In this document: piece after piece, positions 36,095 to 47,776 of the stretch | Position numbering within the stretch: position 1 is the stretch's first letter | How the letters are laid out: the number at the start of each line of letters is the position of its first letter | Assembly (NCBI RefSeq): GCF_002563715.1 | Contig: NZ_PDJJ01000001.1 | Span: 558,001-622,000 of the forward strand | Length of the DNA stretch: 64,000 nt | Source of the DNA: Isoptericola jiangsuensis | GTDB taxonomy: Bacteria; Actinomycetota; Actinomycetes; Actinomycetales; Cellulomonadaceae | Direction of reading: 5' to 3' | The notes under the pieces: generated by a model | The model's input: only the letters and a program-made list of their open reading frames with translations | Databases searched by the model: none | What the model was told of the DNA's origin: nothing | Translations under genes and position numbers: made by a program

Positions 36095-37074
36095 CGCGCG
36101 GCCCGCTCGTCCGTGGCGGCCGTCGCCGACGAGGCCCGCCGGCGGCGGACCACCGCGGCGATCGTCAGCACGACCGCCAGCCCCACGACGAGGCCGACGA
36201 GGGCCGTGATCCACCCGACCTGCGTCCCGTAGGTGTCCGTCAGCTCGGCGTCGAACGCCCCGACGGTGGCCACGCCGTCGTCCTCGCGGCCGACGAGCTC
36301 CTCCCACTGGCTGAGCACGCCCATGAGCGCGGCCACCAGGATGCCGAGCAGACCCACCCACCAGAACGACACGCCCCACGGGCCGGTCAGGCGGGGCGGG
36401 TCCTGCGGGTCGCGCGGTCGCAGCCCCATGAGCGGCTCGATCTTGCCGTAGAGGCGGGGCGCCAGCCACGCCGCGGCCAGGCCGCCGAACACGACGCCCG
36501 TGATGACCAGCGCCAGGAGGAGCTCCAGACCCTCCGACAGCACGACGGCCGCGAGCGTGCCGCCGGCGTCGTCCAGGGCGTCCGGGTCCACGCCCACGGC
36601 GACCTTGGCGACGTCGATGGCCGCCGAGCTGATCTTGTCGATGCCGACCAGCGCGAGGGCCGCGGCGACGAGCTGGCCCACCCGGCGCGGGTCCTTCACC
36701 AGGCAGCCCGCGACGTACGTGCCGACGAACAGCTGGAGGAACCCCTCCAGCTCGCCGAACCCGCCGAAGCTGCCCAGCAGCAGGTCCGCGATGACGGCCT
36801 CGCCGACGGCGACGCCCAGCGCGACCCACAGCGGGTTCAGCAGCGCGGCCAGCACGACGGGGATGAACGCGAAGTAGGCGACCTCGAGCTCCAGGGGGCC
36901 GACGGAGAACGACGGCAGCATGTCGGCCACGATGTCGGCGACGCCGAACAGCGTCATGGACAGCACGAGGATCATGAGCTTCTGCGGGCTGGAGATCGCG
37001 TGCGGGTCGTGGCGCCGCAGCCCCGGCAGGGCGGACGCGCGGGCGGACGGGTCGGTGGTCGGCGAGCTGGTCAT
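36091..37074 (-). CDS. ECF transporter substrate-binding (S) component, extended form
   Basis: 327 aa from ATG 37074. After a soluble N-terminus come six or so membrane segments of S-component type (LMILVLSMTLFGVADIVADMLP, VAYFAFIPVVLAALLNPLWVALGVAVGEAVIADLLLG). Further C-terminal membrane helices follow (FWWVGLLGILVAALMGVL, GWITALVGLVVGLAVVLTIAAVV) with an acidic external loop between. At 327 aa it is much longer than a typical ~190-aa S component. The ligand is unknown; the upstream double-HAD protein hints at a dephosphorylated vitamin or nucleoside-like ligand (inference). Confidence 0.75.
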   Translation of the reverse strand: MTSSPTTDPSARASALPGLRRHDPHAISSPQKLMILVLSMTLFGVADIVADMLPSFSVGPLELEVAYFAFIPVVLAALLNPLWVALGVAVGEAVIADLLLGSFGGFGELEGFLQLFVGTYVAGCLVKDPRRVGQLVAAALALVGIDKISSAAIDVAKVAVGVDPDALDDAGGTLAAVVLSEGLELLLALVITGVVFGGLAAAWLAPRLYGKIEPLMGLRPRDPQDPPRLTGPWGVSFWWVGLLGILVAALMGVLSQWEELVGREDDGVATVGAFDAELTDTYGTQVGWITALVGLVVGLAVVLTIAAVVRRRRASSATAATDERAAR

Positions 37075-37145
37075 GGTGGCCTTCCTCGGTGGGTCGTGCT
37101 CGTCGGGTGCTGCTCGGAGGTCCTGCTGTCCTTGCGGGTCCGGCG

Positions 37146-38795
37146 TCAGCCGGTGACGTGCGCACCGAGCAGGCCGACGACGTCGGCCGGTCCGGGGAGC
37201 ACGTGGTCGGGGGTGGTGGGCCCGCCGGGCGGCAGCGCGTCGAGCGCCGCGTCGGGGGTGGACCCGCCGCGCAGCAGCACGGTGGTGCCGATGCCGGCGG
37301 CGCGGGCGGCCGCGACGTCGCGCCGCGGCTTGTCGCCCACGAACACCGACGCCGTCGGGTCCGCGTCGAGCGCGGCCAGCGCGGTCCGCGCCGTCGACGC
37401 GTCCGGCTTGCGACGGCCCAGCTCGTCGGAGTAGACGTGCGCGCCGACGAGGTCGTCGAGGCCCGCCTCGACCAGCTCGTCGCGCACCGCCCGCCCGCAC
37501 ACCGTGTTCGACACGACGGCGACGGGGACGCCGCGCTCGCGGGCCGCGACCAGCAGCTCCCGGACGCCGGGCCGCACCGTGGGCACCGACTTCGTCCGGG
37601 CGTAGCCGACCATGAGGGCGTGCGCCTCGGCGCGCAGCCACGCCCGCACGCCCGGCCCGTGGTGGTCGAGGGCCGGGCCCGCGAGGTCCACCCAGAAGGT
37701 CGTCGCGTCGATCTCCGCGACCACGTCGTGCGCGCCCTGCTCGTGGTCCGCCTTCCAGGCCTTGTGCGCGGCCCGGGCGTGCTCCAGGACGTCCACCGCC
37801 TCGGCGGTGCTCGTCGGGTACCCGGCGGCACTCAGGCCCGCGGCGAACGACGCCGCGAACGTGCGACGCACCGCCTCGTCCGGCCGCGAGACCGCGATGA
37901 CGCCGCCGTGGTCGAGCAGGAGGGCGCCGGGCCGGGCGGGCGTCGGCCCGGCGGGGGCGTCGTCGGCGGCGCCGCGGGCCGTCGACCGCAGCAGGTCCAC
38001 GAGGCCGCGCGGGTCCGGCAGGTCGGCGTCCGGCCGCTCCGCGACGTCGAACGGCGGATGGTCCGTGTGGTGGTCACGGGTCAGGACCAGCCCGCCCACG
38101 CCCGCCCGTCGCCCCGCGACCACGTCGCGGTCGAACGTGTCGCCCACGTACCAGCAGCGCCCGGCCGTCGTGCCCAGCGCCCGCGCGGCGAGCTCCACGA
38201 TGCCGGGGTGGGGCTTGCGGACGCCGACCTCGTCGGAGTACACCTGCACCGCCACGAACGGCGCGAGCCCTGTCTCGTCCAGGATCTCGCGGTGCGCGCG
38301 GCCGCTGTGCGCGTTCGACACCACCCCCACCGGGACGCCCAGGTCCCGGGCCAGCGCCAGCAGGTCGCGCACGCCGGGACGCACCGCGTGGTCGGTCAGG
38401 GTGCGCGTGATGACGTGCTGCAGCGCTCCCGCGGACCCCGCGAGCACCTCGCGCTCCGCCGGCGTCAGGGGCGAGCCGTAGAACTCCCGCCAGATCGTCC
38501 GGTGGTCGAGCTCGGTCGGCTCCAGCCGCCGCGACGCCGCGTTCTTCCAGTCCTTGAGGGCCCGCTTGCCGCCCCGGAGCACGACGGCCAGCTCCGCCGG
38601 GGTGCGGTGGTGCCCGGCCCGGGCCAGCACCGCCGCGACGTGGCGCGCCATCTCGTCCGACCCGCCGGGCCGCCGGCTCGTGGTGACGAGCACCCCGCCG
38701 AAGTCGAGCAGCAGGGCGTCCGGTCGGCGCCGCAGGGCCGGGGCGGGTGCGGCGGGCGTCGGGGTCGGGGCGGGGGAGGCCGGGGCGATGGTCAC
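37146..38795 (-). CDS. tandem HAD-IA phosphatase fusion (two HAD domains in one chain)
   Basis: 549 aa from GTG 38795, placed 7 nt after a TACGGT -10 (leaderless). Domain 1: LLLDFGGVLV, motif II VVSNAHSG, Lys motif RKPHPG, motif IV YVGDTFDRDV. Domain 2: LLLDHGGVIA, VVSNTVCG, RKPDAS, FVGDKPRRDV. In both, the catalytic Asp is present but the usual +2 Asp is Gly, as in other DFGGV-type HADs. Two full HAD domains in one polypeptide is unusual. It heads the operon with the ECF transporter, 71 bp upstream of the S component, so it probably processes the transported compound. Confidence 0.85.
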   Translation of the reverse strand: MTIAPASPAPTPTPAAPAPALRRRPDALLLDFGGVLVTTSRRPGGSDEMARHVAAVLARAGHHRTPAELAVVLRGGKRALKDWKNAASRRLEPTELDHRTIWREFYGSPLTPAEREVLAGSAGALQHVITRTLTDHAVRPGVRDLLALARDLGVPVGVVSNAHSGRAHREILDETGLAPFVAVQVYSDEVGVRKPHPGIVELAARALGTTAGRCWYVGDTFDRDVVAGRRAGVGGLVLTRDHHTDHPPFDVAERPDADLPDPRGLVDLLRSTARGAADDAPAGPTPARPGALLLDHGGVIAVSRPDEAVRRTFAASFAAGLSAAGYPTSTAEAVDVLEHARAAHKAWKADHEQGAHDVVAEIDATTFWVDLAGPALDHHGPGVRAWLRAEAHALMVGYARTKSVPTVRPGVRELLVAARERGVPVAVVSNTVCGRAVRDELVEAGLDDLVGAHVYSDELGRRKPDASTARTALAALDADPTASVFVGDKPRRDVAAARAAGIGTTVLLRGGSTPDAALDALPPGGPTTPDHVLPGPADVVGLLGAHVTG

Positions 38796-38927
38796 GACGG
38801 CGACCGTAGGGACGCGCGACGACCCGTGGGCGGCGTCGCGGTGGCCGGGCGGTGAACGGGGGCCGAACGTCTGGAACGTTCCAGGCCTGGCTCCCACGCC
38901 CTCCGGCGTCGCGCCCCGCGACCGGCG

Positions 38928-39725
38928 TCAGGTTCCCGGGGCCGCTTCCTCCGGCGCGGCGGCGTCGTCCTCGGCGAGGAGCAGCCGGGCCTTCTCGTCC
39001 CCGCCGTCGGCGGCGCGGCGCCACCAGGTGCGGGCCTCGGCGTGGTCGCCGAGGTCGTCGAGCGCCAGGGCGAGGTTCGTCGCCGCCCTCGCGTCCCCGC
39101 CGTCGGCGGCCCGGCGCCACACGTCCCGGGCCTCGGCGTCGTGGCCGGCGCGCTCGAGGACGACACCGAGGGTGACGGCCACCTCCGTGTCGCCCGCGTC
39201 GTGGTGGCGTCGCAGCAGGGCGGTCGCGTCGTCGGCGGGCAGCGTCCCGCTCAGGGCGAGGTCGACGGCCGACTCCCAGCTGGTCTCGGCCGACCCCCGC
39301 AGCACGGCCTCGGCGCGGTGGTGCTCACCCGTCGCGGTGAGCACGCGGGACAGCCGGTAGCTCGCCTCGGGCAGCTCCTCCGCCGCGAACGCGTAGCCGT
39401 CCCGCGCCTCCTCGTACGCCCCGGCGTCCTCGAGGGCCTGCGCTGCCATGAACGCGCCCCGCACGTCGCCGTGCCGCCAGGCGTCCCGGTACATGTCGAG
39501 CGCCCGGGCGTCGTCGCCGGCGTCCGCGAGGACGTTCGCCAGGTTGAGGTAGGAGTCCGTGTCGCCGTGGTGGATCGCCGCGCGGTAGAACGCCTCGACG
39601 ACGTCGGCGCGCACGGCCAGCGCCCGCAGGTCGTTGGCGACGTCGAACAGCACGTCGGCGACGTCGCCGGGCAGGTCCCGGAGCGCGTCGCGCAGGTCGG
39701 CCAGGGCGTCGGCGTCCTCGGTCAT
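38928..39725 (-). CDS. Sel1/TPR-repeat protein
   Basis: 265 aa from ATG 39725. Helical repeats of about 36 residues are clear in the second half: DAEARDVWRRAADGGDARAAT and HAEARTWWRRAADGGDEKAR, with looser copies earlier (DDARALDMYRDAWRHGD, AYEEARDGYAFAAEE). Such proteins bind partner proteins. No signal peptide or membrane helix. Divergent from the LacI gene; function unknown. Confidence 0.8.
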   Translation of the reverse strand: MTEDADALADLRDALRDLPGDVADVLFDVANDLRALAVRADVVEAFYRAAIHHGDTDSYLNLANVLADAGDDARALDMYRDAWRHGDVRGAFMAAQALEDAGAYEEARDGYAFAAEELPEASYRLSRVLTATGEHHRAEAVLRGSAETSWESAVDLALSGTLPADDATALLRRHHDAGDTEVAVTLGVVLERAGHDAEARDVWRRAADGGDARAATNLALALDDLGDHAEARTWWRRAADGGDEKARLLLAEDDAAAPEEAAPGT

Positions 39726-39835
39726 GGTCGTCCTCGCAGCCGCTCGGGGCGCCGCGCGGCGGGCCGCACGGTCACCTCCAGGCTAGACCCGCGGGGAGGG
39801 TCGCGCGGCGGGCGCGGGCCGGGCACGATGAGGCG

Positions 39836-40819
39836 GTGCCCCCCTCCGTCCCGCGCCCCGCCCGTCCGACCCTGCGCGACGTCGCCGCCGCCGCGGGCGT
39901 GTCGAAGTCCCTCGTGTCGTTGGCGCTGCGGGGGGACGACGGCGTCGCGGCGGCCACGCGGGAACGGATCACGAAGGTCGCCGACGAGCTGGGGTACCGG
40001 CCGTCCCTCACCGCCCGCACCCTCAAGGAGGGGCGGTCGATGCTGGTCGGGGCGGTGATCTCCAGCCTCGACAACCCGTACCACACGGAGATCGTCGCGG
40101 CCGTCGAGGACGCCGCGGAGCAGCACGGGCAGTCGGTCGTGCTGGCGCACGGGTCCCGGGAGCGGGGCCGGCTCGCCGACCGTGTCCAGCAGCTCCTCGA
40201 CCTCGGCGTCGACGGGCTCGTCGTCGTGTCGTCGTGGGTGCCCGACGACGTCCTGGTGGCGGCGTCCCGCCGCGCACCCGTCGTCATGGTCGGGCGGACG
40301 GCGGAGCCCGTCGCCGGGATCGACTCGGTGAACAACGACGACGAGCTCGGCGCCGCACGGGTCGTGCAGCACCTCGCGGCGCGGGGTCACGAACGGATCG
40401 TGCACGTCAGCGGCTCGCGCCGCCCCGCGGGGCTGGCACGTGCCGCGGGCTACCGGGCGGCGATGGCGGCCGCCGGGCTGGCGCAGCACGCGCGTGTCGT
40501 GCCGCCCGACGCCGCGTCGCTGTCGGCGCTGCTCGACGACGGCGTCACCGCCGTCTTCGCCCGCAACGACGTCGAGGCGTGCGACGTCCTCGACCACGCG
40601 GTCGACGCCGGGCTGCGCGTGCCCGCCGACCTGGCCGTCGTCGGCTACGACGACACCGTCCTCGCGCGCCGTGTCCGTCCCGCCCTGACCACGGTCCAGC
40701 AGCAGCGGGACGTCCTCGGTGCGCGTGCCGTCGCGCTGCTCGGCGAACGTCTGCGGGGCCGCGCGCACGACGTCCACGAGGTGCTGGAGCCGCGGCTGGT
40801 GGTGCGCGGCTCGGCCTGA
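39836..40819 (+). CDS. LacI-family transcriptional regulator
   Basis: 327 aa from GTG 39836 (GAGG upstream). Helix-turn-helix TLRDVAAAAGVSKSLVSLALRG and hinge RPSLTARTLKEGRS are followed by the periplasmic-binding-protein-like effector domain (VGAVISSLDNPYHTEIVAAVED, GHERIVHVSG, VVGYDDTVLARRVRPALTTVQQ). It is convergent with the xylanase gene across a shared terminator and may regulate sugar use. Its operator is not obvious here. Confidence 0.93.
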   Translation: MPPSVPRPARPTLRDVAAAAGVSKSLVSLALRGDDGVAAATRERITKVADELGYRPSLTARTLKEGRSMLVGAVISSLDNPYHTEIVAAVEDAAEQHGQSVVLAHGSRERGRLADRVQQLLDLGVDGLVVVSSWVPDDVLVAASRRAPVVMVGRTAEPVAGIDSVNNDDELGAARVVQHLAARGHERIVHVSGSRRPAGLARAAGYRAAMAAAGLAQHARVVPPDAASLSALLDDGVTAVFARNDVEACDVLDHAVDAGLRVPADLAVVGYDDTVLARRVRPALTTVQQQRDVLGARAVALLGERLRGRAHDVHEVLEPRLVVRGSA

Positions 40820-40830
40820 CGAGGACCGGT

Positions 40831-40872
40831 CCCCGCGGCGTCGCACGGCAGGTGCGGTGCGACGCCGCGGGG
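40831..40872. terminator. 16-bp hairpin terminator between LacI and xylanase genes
   Basis: CCCCGCGGCGTCGCAC (40831-40846) and GTGCGACGCCGCGGGG (40857-40872) pair perfectly around a 10-nt loop. Serves both convergent genes. Confidence 0.85.
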
Positions 40873-40914
40873 ATCAGCGACGTCCCCGGGCCCGGGCGAT
40901 CCGGACGAGGGTCG

Positions 40915-43662
<2,748 letters not shown>

Positions 43663-43690
<28 letters not shown>

Positions 43691-44184
43691 TCGCGCAGCA
43701 GGTCGGCGTGACCCATGTGGCGGGCGTACTCCTCGACCATGTGGATGACGACGTCGCGCACCTCGACGGTGCCGCCGTCGAACGGGACCTCCCGGTCGAG
43801 GTCCTCGTGCGCCATGCGCTCGTCGGCCGCCTCCACGGCGGCGTGCCACGCCGACCACGCCTCGGCGACGCACTCCTCGGTGCCGACGGCCTCGTCGAAG
43901 TCGACGTCCTCGACGCCGTGCCGTTCGAACGGTCCGGGATCACGCGTGCCGGAGAGCACGCGGGTGAACCAGTGGTGCTCCACGTTCGCGAGGTGCCGCA
44001 CCAGGCCGAGCAGCGACAGGGTGGAGGGCACGACGCTGCGGCGGGCGAGCTGCTCCGCGTCGAGACCCTCGCACTTGAGGACCAGGGTCATGCGGTAGCG
44101 GCAGAGGTACTCCCAGAGGGTCTCCTTCTCGCCCACGGGGTCGATCCCGGAGGTGCGCGGATCCTGCTCAGGGGCGACCCACAT
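43663..44184 (-). CDS. DinB-superfamily protein (DUF664)
   Basis: 173 aa from ATG 44184 (GTG starts at 44205 and 44211 are possible). Four-helix DinB fold with metal-type His pattern: LLGLVRHLANVEHHWF (central His), VEEYARHMGHADLLRE (distal His pair), FDGGTVEVRDVVIHMVEEY. Members of this group include thiol-dependent (mycothiol) transferases and hydrolases. It overlaps the kinase gene downstream, so they are probably co-expressed. Confidence 0.85.
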
Positions 44185-44248
44185 GCCCGTCGACGTCGAA
44201 CTCACGCGCACAATGTCGCTGTCAGGAGGCCGTCAGGTCAAGGTCAGG

Positions 44249-44260
44249 ATCGTTAACGAT
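44249..44260. promoter_or_regulatory. perfect 12-bp palindrome ATCGTTAACGAT
   Basis: Lies in the divergent space between the DinB gene and the surface-protein gene at 44325, upstream of its -35. HpaI-type symmetric core; operator-like. Nothing in the window identifies the protein that would bind it. Confidence 0.35.
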
Positions 44261-44285
44261 TCGGACAAGGAGCCCGACGGCGGCC

Positions 44286-44316
44286 TGGACAGGCCTCCGC
44301 CGCCGCGCGGTAATCT
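44286..44316 (+). promoter_or_regulatory. promoter of the gene at 44325
   Basis: TGGACA (44286-44291), 19 bp, TAATCT (44311-44316). The ATG follows 8 nt after the -10, so the transcript is probably leaderless. Confidence 0.5.
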
Positions 44317-44324
44317 TCGCCACC

Positions 44325-45503
44325 ATGAGGCAGACCCCCGCGGACGGCGACGCGTCGTCGCACGTCAGCGGCGGTGCGCAGCCCGGCGACGCCCTGCCGT
44401 GGGCGCAGGCCGCGGCCGTCGTGACCGACGTCCCGGCGCTGGACGACGTCTTCGGCGCCACCGGTACGGGCGGCGGTCGCGCCGGCGGCAAGCGTCCCGG
44501 TCGCGGCGGCAAGCGTCCCGGTCGCGGCGGCAAGCGTCCTGGCCGCGGCAGCGACGCGGGTGCCAAGGCCAAGGCCAAGGGCAGCAGCAAGGGCAAGGAC
44601 CGGGGAGCGGGCCGACGCCCCGGGGCCGGTGCCTCCGAGGCGTCGGCACCGGAGGCGGTTCCCGCGCCCCCCGGCTGGCCCTTGCCCCCCGCAGCCGCAC
44701 CGCTCGCCACCGTGCCGGACGGTGCGGCCGCGCCGTCCACCCCGGCCTGGCCGGTGGCGGCGGTCGACGACCCGCCGGCGGGCGACGGGGCGGGCGGGAC
44801 CGTCCCGACGTGGCCGGGGGCCCCGGCCCTGACGTCCGACGAGCCCGCCGCGGCTCCGCCGGACGCCCCGGCCCCGGACGCCCCGGACGACGGGGCCGTG
44901 CGGGGCGGACGCCGGTCGGCGCGTGGCGACCGCGGCGGCCGCGACGTCCGCGCCCTGGTCGGCAAGGTCGGCAAGGTCGACGCGGCACGGGTGGCGGACG
45001 CGGGGCAGAAGGTCGTGGGGAAGGTCCGCGGTCGCCCCGGGGGGCTCCTGGCGCGCAGGCGCGGGCTGGCCGTGGCGGCCGCGGCGGCGCTCGTGGTCGG
45101 CGTGGGTGCCGGGGCGGCGCTCGACGCCGTCGGCCGGGGCGCGCAGCCGGAGGCGTCGGTGGCGCCCGCGACGTCCCCCGAGGCGTGCGCGGCCGCGCAG
45201 GTCGCGTGGTCGCGGGCGGCGCAGGCGCAGGTGCAGATGGACGTGACGTCCCCGGCGTCGCTGCGTGACGGGTTCTCCCGGGCGCAGGCCGCCCTCGCCA
45301 CGGCGTCCGCTCCGGCCGCCGTGGCCGGGCAGTGGCGCACGGTGGCCGACTACGTCACGGCCGTCGTCGACGCGAGCGAGGGTGTCGAGGACGGCGACCT
45401 GGAGGGGGCCGTCGTCGGGGCGCTGGAAGGGCTGGACACGGCGGCGATGACCACCGCGTCGCAGCAGGTCACCGACTACCTCGCGACCGACTGCTCCGGC
45501 TGA
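44325..45503 (+). CDS. membrane-anchored surface protein with long disordered region
   Basis: 392 aa from ATG 44325. Residues 1-255 are low-complexity: three exact GGKRPGR repeats (about 54-74), Lys/Gly tracts, then Pro/Ala-rich and Asp-rich stretches. One membrane helix (LAVAAAAALVVGVGAGAAL, about 262-280) leads to an external helical domain of ~105 residues bounded by Cys (EACAAAQVAWSRAA... to DYLATDC). That external domain matches the C-terminal domain of the next gene's lipoprotein (45598-46128). Function unknown. Confidence 0.75.
   Translation: MRQTPADGDASSHVSGGAQPGDALPWAQAAAVVTDVPALDDVFGATGTGGGRAGGKRPGRGGKRPGRGGKRPGRGSDAGAKAKAKGSSKGKDRGAGRRPGAGASEASAPEAVPAPPGWPLPPAAAPLATVPDGAAAPSTPAWPVAAVDDPPAGDGAGGTVPTWPGAPALTSDEPAAAPPDAPAPDAPDDGAVRGGRRSARGDRGGRDVRALVGKVGKVDAARVADAGQKVVGKVRGRPGGLLARRRGLAVAAAAALVVGVGAGAALDAVGRGAQPEASVAPATSPEACAAAQVAWSRAAQAQVQMDVTSPASLRDGFSRAQAALATASAPAAVAGQWRTVADYVTAVVDASEGVEDGDLEGAVVGALEGLDTAAMTTASQQVTDYLATDCSG
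44484..44546 (+). repeat. three 21-bp repeats encoding GGKRPGR
   Basis: Units begin at 44484, 44505 and 44526 and are nearly identical at DNA level. They encode a basic patch in the cytoplasmic part of the surface protein, perhaps for nucleic-acid or polyanion binding. Confidence 0.8.
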
Positions 45504-45504
45504 C

Positions 45505-45532
45505 CGCGGCGCGCGCGCCCGCCCGCGCCGCG
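45505..45532. terminator. short G+C-rich hairpin
   Basis: CGCGGCGCG (45505-45513) and CGCGCCGCG (45524-45532) pair around a 10-nt loop just after the stop at 45503. Possible terminator. Confidence 0.45.
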
Positions 45533-45597
45533 TGAGACCGCTCACCTCACCCCGGACAGGGTTTCCGCTTCCGCCCGCGGTGGGCCACCATGGTCGG

Positions 45598-46128
45598 ATG
45601 CCGAACCCCGTCCCGACCGTCCACCGCGCCGTCGCGGCCGCCGTCGTGGCGACGACGGTGCTCGCCCTGAGCGCCTGCGGTTCCTCCTCCACCGAGTCGT
45701 CCGACGTCGCCGAGCCGGCCCCCGCGATCTCCATCGACGCGGGCCTCGCCGTGAACCCCGGTGACGGGGACGGCCCGGCGCCGTCGCCCACGCTCAGCGC
45801 GGAGTGCCTCGAGCTGCAGGAGATGTGGGCCGAGACCAACCGGGCCCTCGCGGGCATCGACGAGACCCGCCCGCGCCTGCTGGTCGCGGGCTTCCGCGAG
45901 GCGCAGCGCGCCTTCACGTCGGTGGAGACCCCGGACGACGTGGCGGGCTTCGCCGCGATGGAGGACTACCTGGGGGCGGCGTCGAGCGCGCTCGCGGACG
46001 TCGACCCGGACGACGCGGACGCGGTGGCGTCGGTGCTGACGCTGACCTTCTCGGAGGCGGACACCGCCCGCGCGGCGGTCGCCCACGACCAGGTGACGAC
46101 GTACCTCGACGGCGGGTGCCGCGCGTGA
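45598..46128 (+). CDS. lipoprotein paralogous to the preceding surface protein
   Basis: 176 aa from ATG 45598. Signal peptide with lipobox LSAC (Cys about 27), a short Ser/Pro/Asp linker, then a ~105-residue helical domain bounded by Cys: ECLELQEMWAETNRAL... to QVTTYLDGGC. The pattern C-W-GF-AQ-A-P-VA-DY-A-QVT-YL-C aligns with the external domain of the 44325 gene product, so the two are tandem paralogs with different membrane anchors. It overlaps the methyltransferase gene by GTGA. Function unknown. Confidence 0.8.
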   Translation: MPNPVPTVHRAVAAAVVATTVLALSACGSSSTESSDVAEPAPAISIDAGLAVNPGDGDGPAPSPTLSAECLELQEMWAETNRALAGIDETRPRLLVAGFREAQRAFTSVETPDDVAGFAAMEDYLGAASSALADVDPDDADAVASVLTLTFSEADTARAAVAHDQVTTYLDGGCRA

Positions 46129-47711
46129 CCTCGCCCCTGCGGCCCGCCGACGTGGCGGCGCTGCGCGACGCCCTGACGCGCGTCGGTTACACGGTCGAGG
46201 GCGTCGAGGACCTGCTGGGCCCGATGGCGTCGGCGGCGCTGCACCGTGAGCAGGCGGTCCCGGCGCGGCGCGTCGCGGCCTCGCGCGCCGCGGACCCGCG
46301 CGCGACCCTGACGAGCCTGTTCCTGCTGGGCGACGAGGTGCCGCGTGCCGCGGTGGACGCGGCCCTGCCGGGTGTCGGCACGGCGGGCGCGCAGGCGCTG
46401 GGGCTGGTCGAGGCGGCGGGCGCCGGCCCGGACGACGCGGTGCGCGCGGTGCTGGACCTGCGGCCGTACGCCGCGACGGACGCCCGCGGCCCGGTCGGGT
46501 GGTGGCTGGTGAGCGACCTCGGCGAGCTGGCGACCGGCCGGCGGCTCGCGGTGGACCACGTCCTCGGTGCGGGCGGCGCGTCGACGACGCTGGCGCAGGT
46601 GACGATGCGCGAGCGCGTGGGCCGGGTGCTCGACCTCGGCACGGGCTGCGGCGTCCAGGCGCTGCACGCCTCGCGGCACGCCGACGCCGTCGTCGCGACC
46701 GACGTCTCCCGGCGCGCCCTGGACCTGACGCGACTCAACGTCGCCCTCAACACGCCGGACGCCGACGTCGAGGCGCGCCTCGGCTCGATGCTGGAACCCG
46801 TCGCGGGGGAGCGGTTCGACCTGGTCGTCTCCAACCCGCCGTTCGTCATCACGCCGCACGAGGGCGCGGCGGGTGCCGCCGTGGACCGCGCCATCGGCGC
46901 GTTCGAGTACCGCGACGGCGGCCGCAGCGGCGACGACCTGGTGCGGGACCTCGTCACCGGGGTCGGCGAGGTCCTCGCCCCGGGCGGGGTCGCCCAGCTC
47001 CTCGGCAACTGGGAGCACCGGCGCGGCCAGGACTGGGCCGAGCGGGTCGGCGGCTGGCTGGACGCGTCGGGCCTCGACGGCTGGGTGATCGAGCGCGAGC
47101 TCCTCGACCCGGCGGAGTACGCCGAGACGTGGATCCGCGACGGCGGCACGACCGCGGCCCGCGACCAGGGCGCGTGGGACGCGGCCTACGGCGCGTGGCT
47201 CGACGACTTCGCGAGCCGGGACGTCGAGGGCGTCGGGTTCGGCATCGTGACGCTGCGCCGCCCGGTCGACGGGGCGCGTCCGACGCTGCGCCGGCTGGAG
47301 GAGCACCACGGGAGCCTGCGCCAGCCGCTGGGCGCCCACCTGGCGGCGTCGCTCGCCGCCCACGACTGGCTGGAGGCGCGCGACGACGCGGCGCTCGCGG
47401 CCGAGCACCTGGTCGTGGCGGGCGACGTGACCGAGGAGCGCTACCTGACCCCGGGCGAGCCGGACCCGAACGTGGTGATCGTGCGCCAGGGGGACGGCCT
47501 GGGCCGCGGACTCCAGGCGTCGACGGGGCTGGCGGCGTTCGTGGGCGTCTGCGACGGCGAGCTCGCCGTCGGGCAGATCGTGGGGGCGCTCGGCGCCCTG
47601 CTGGGCGTGCCCGCCGACGACCTGGCGGGCGAGCTGCTGCCCGCGGTGCGCGGCCTGGTGCGGGACGGGTTCCTCGCCCCGGCCGCCGGGACGGGCGGCT
47701 CCGCCAGCTGA
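46125..47711 (+). CDS. class I SAM-dependent methyltransferase (HemK/PrmC-like core with extra domains)
   Basis: 528 aa from GTG 46125. An N-terminal ~140-residue helical domain precedes the Rossmann core: SAM-binding VLDLGTGCGVQALHASRHA and the VVSNPPFVIT motif of N5-glutamine/N6-adenine methyltransferases. A C-terminal ~170-residue domain resembles winged-helix/PqqD-like modules (LRQPLGAHLAASLAAHDWLEA, VGQIVGALGALLGVPADDL). The three-part build is typical of a large actinobacterial protein family of unknown target. Linked by a 4-bp overlap to the lipoprotein gene. Confidence 0.85.
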   Translation: MTSPLRPADVAALRDALTRVGYTVEGVEDLLGPMASAALHREQAVPARRVAASRAADPRATLTSLFLLGDEVPRAAVDAALPGVGTAGAQALGLVEAAGAGPDDAVRAVLDLRPYAATDARGPVGWWLVSDLGELATGRRLAVDHVLGAGGASTTLAQVTMRERVGRVLDLGTGCGVQALHASRHADAVVATDVSRRALDLTRLNVALNTPDADVEARLGSMLEPVAGERFDLVVSNPPFVITPHEGAAGAAVDRAIGAFEYRDGGRSGDDLVRDLVTGVGEVLAPGGVAQLLGNWEHRRGQDWAERVGGWLDASGLDGWVIERELLDPAEYAETWIRDGGTTAARDQGAWDAAYGAWLDDFASRDVEGVGFGIVTLRRPVDGARPTLRRLEEHHGSLRQPLGAHLAASLAAHDWLEARDDAALAAEHLVVAGDVTEERYLTPGEPDPNVVIVRQGDGLGRGLQASTGLAAFVGVCDGELAVGQIVGALGALLGVPADDLAGELLPAVRGLVRDGFLAPAAGTGGSAS

Positions 47712-47776
47712 CGGGACGCCCCTGACCGGCGGACGTGTCGGCAGGATGTCCGGCAGGTTGCGATCGTGTTTCGTCC

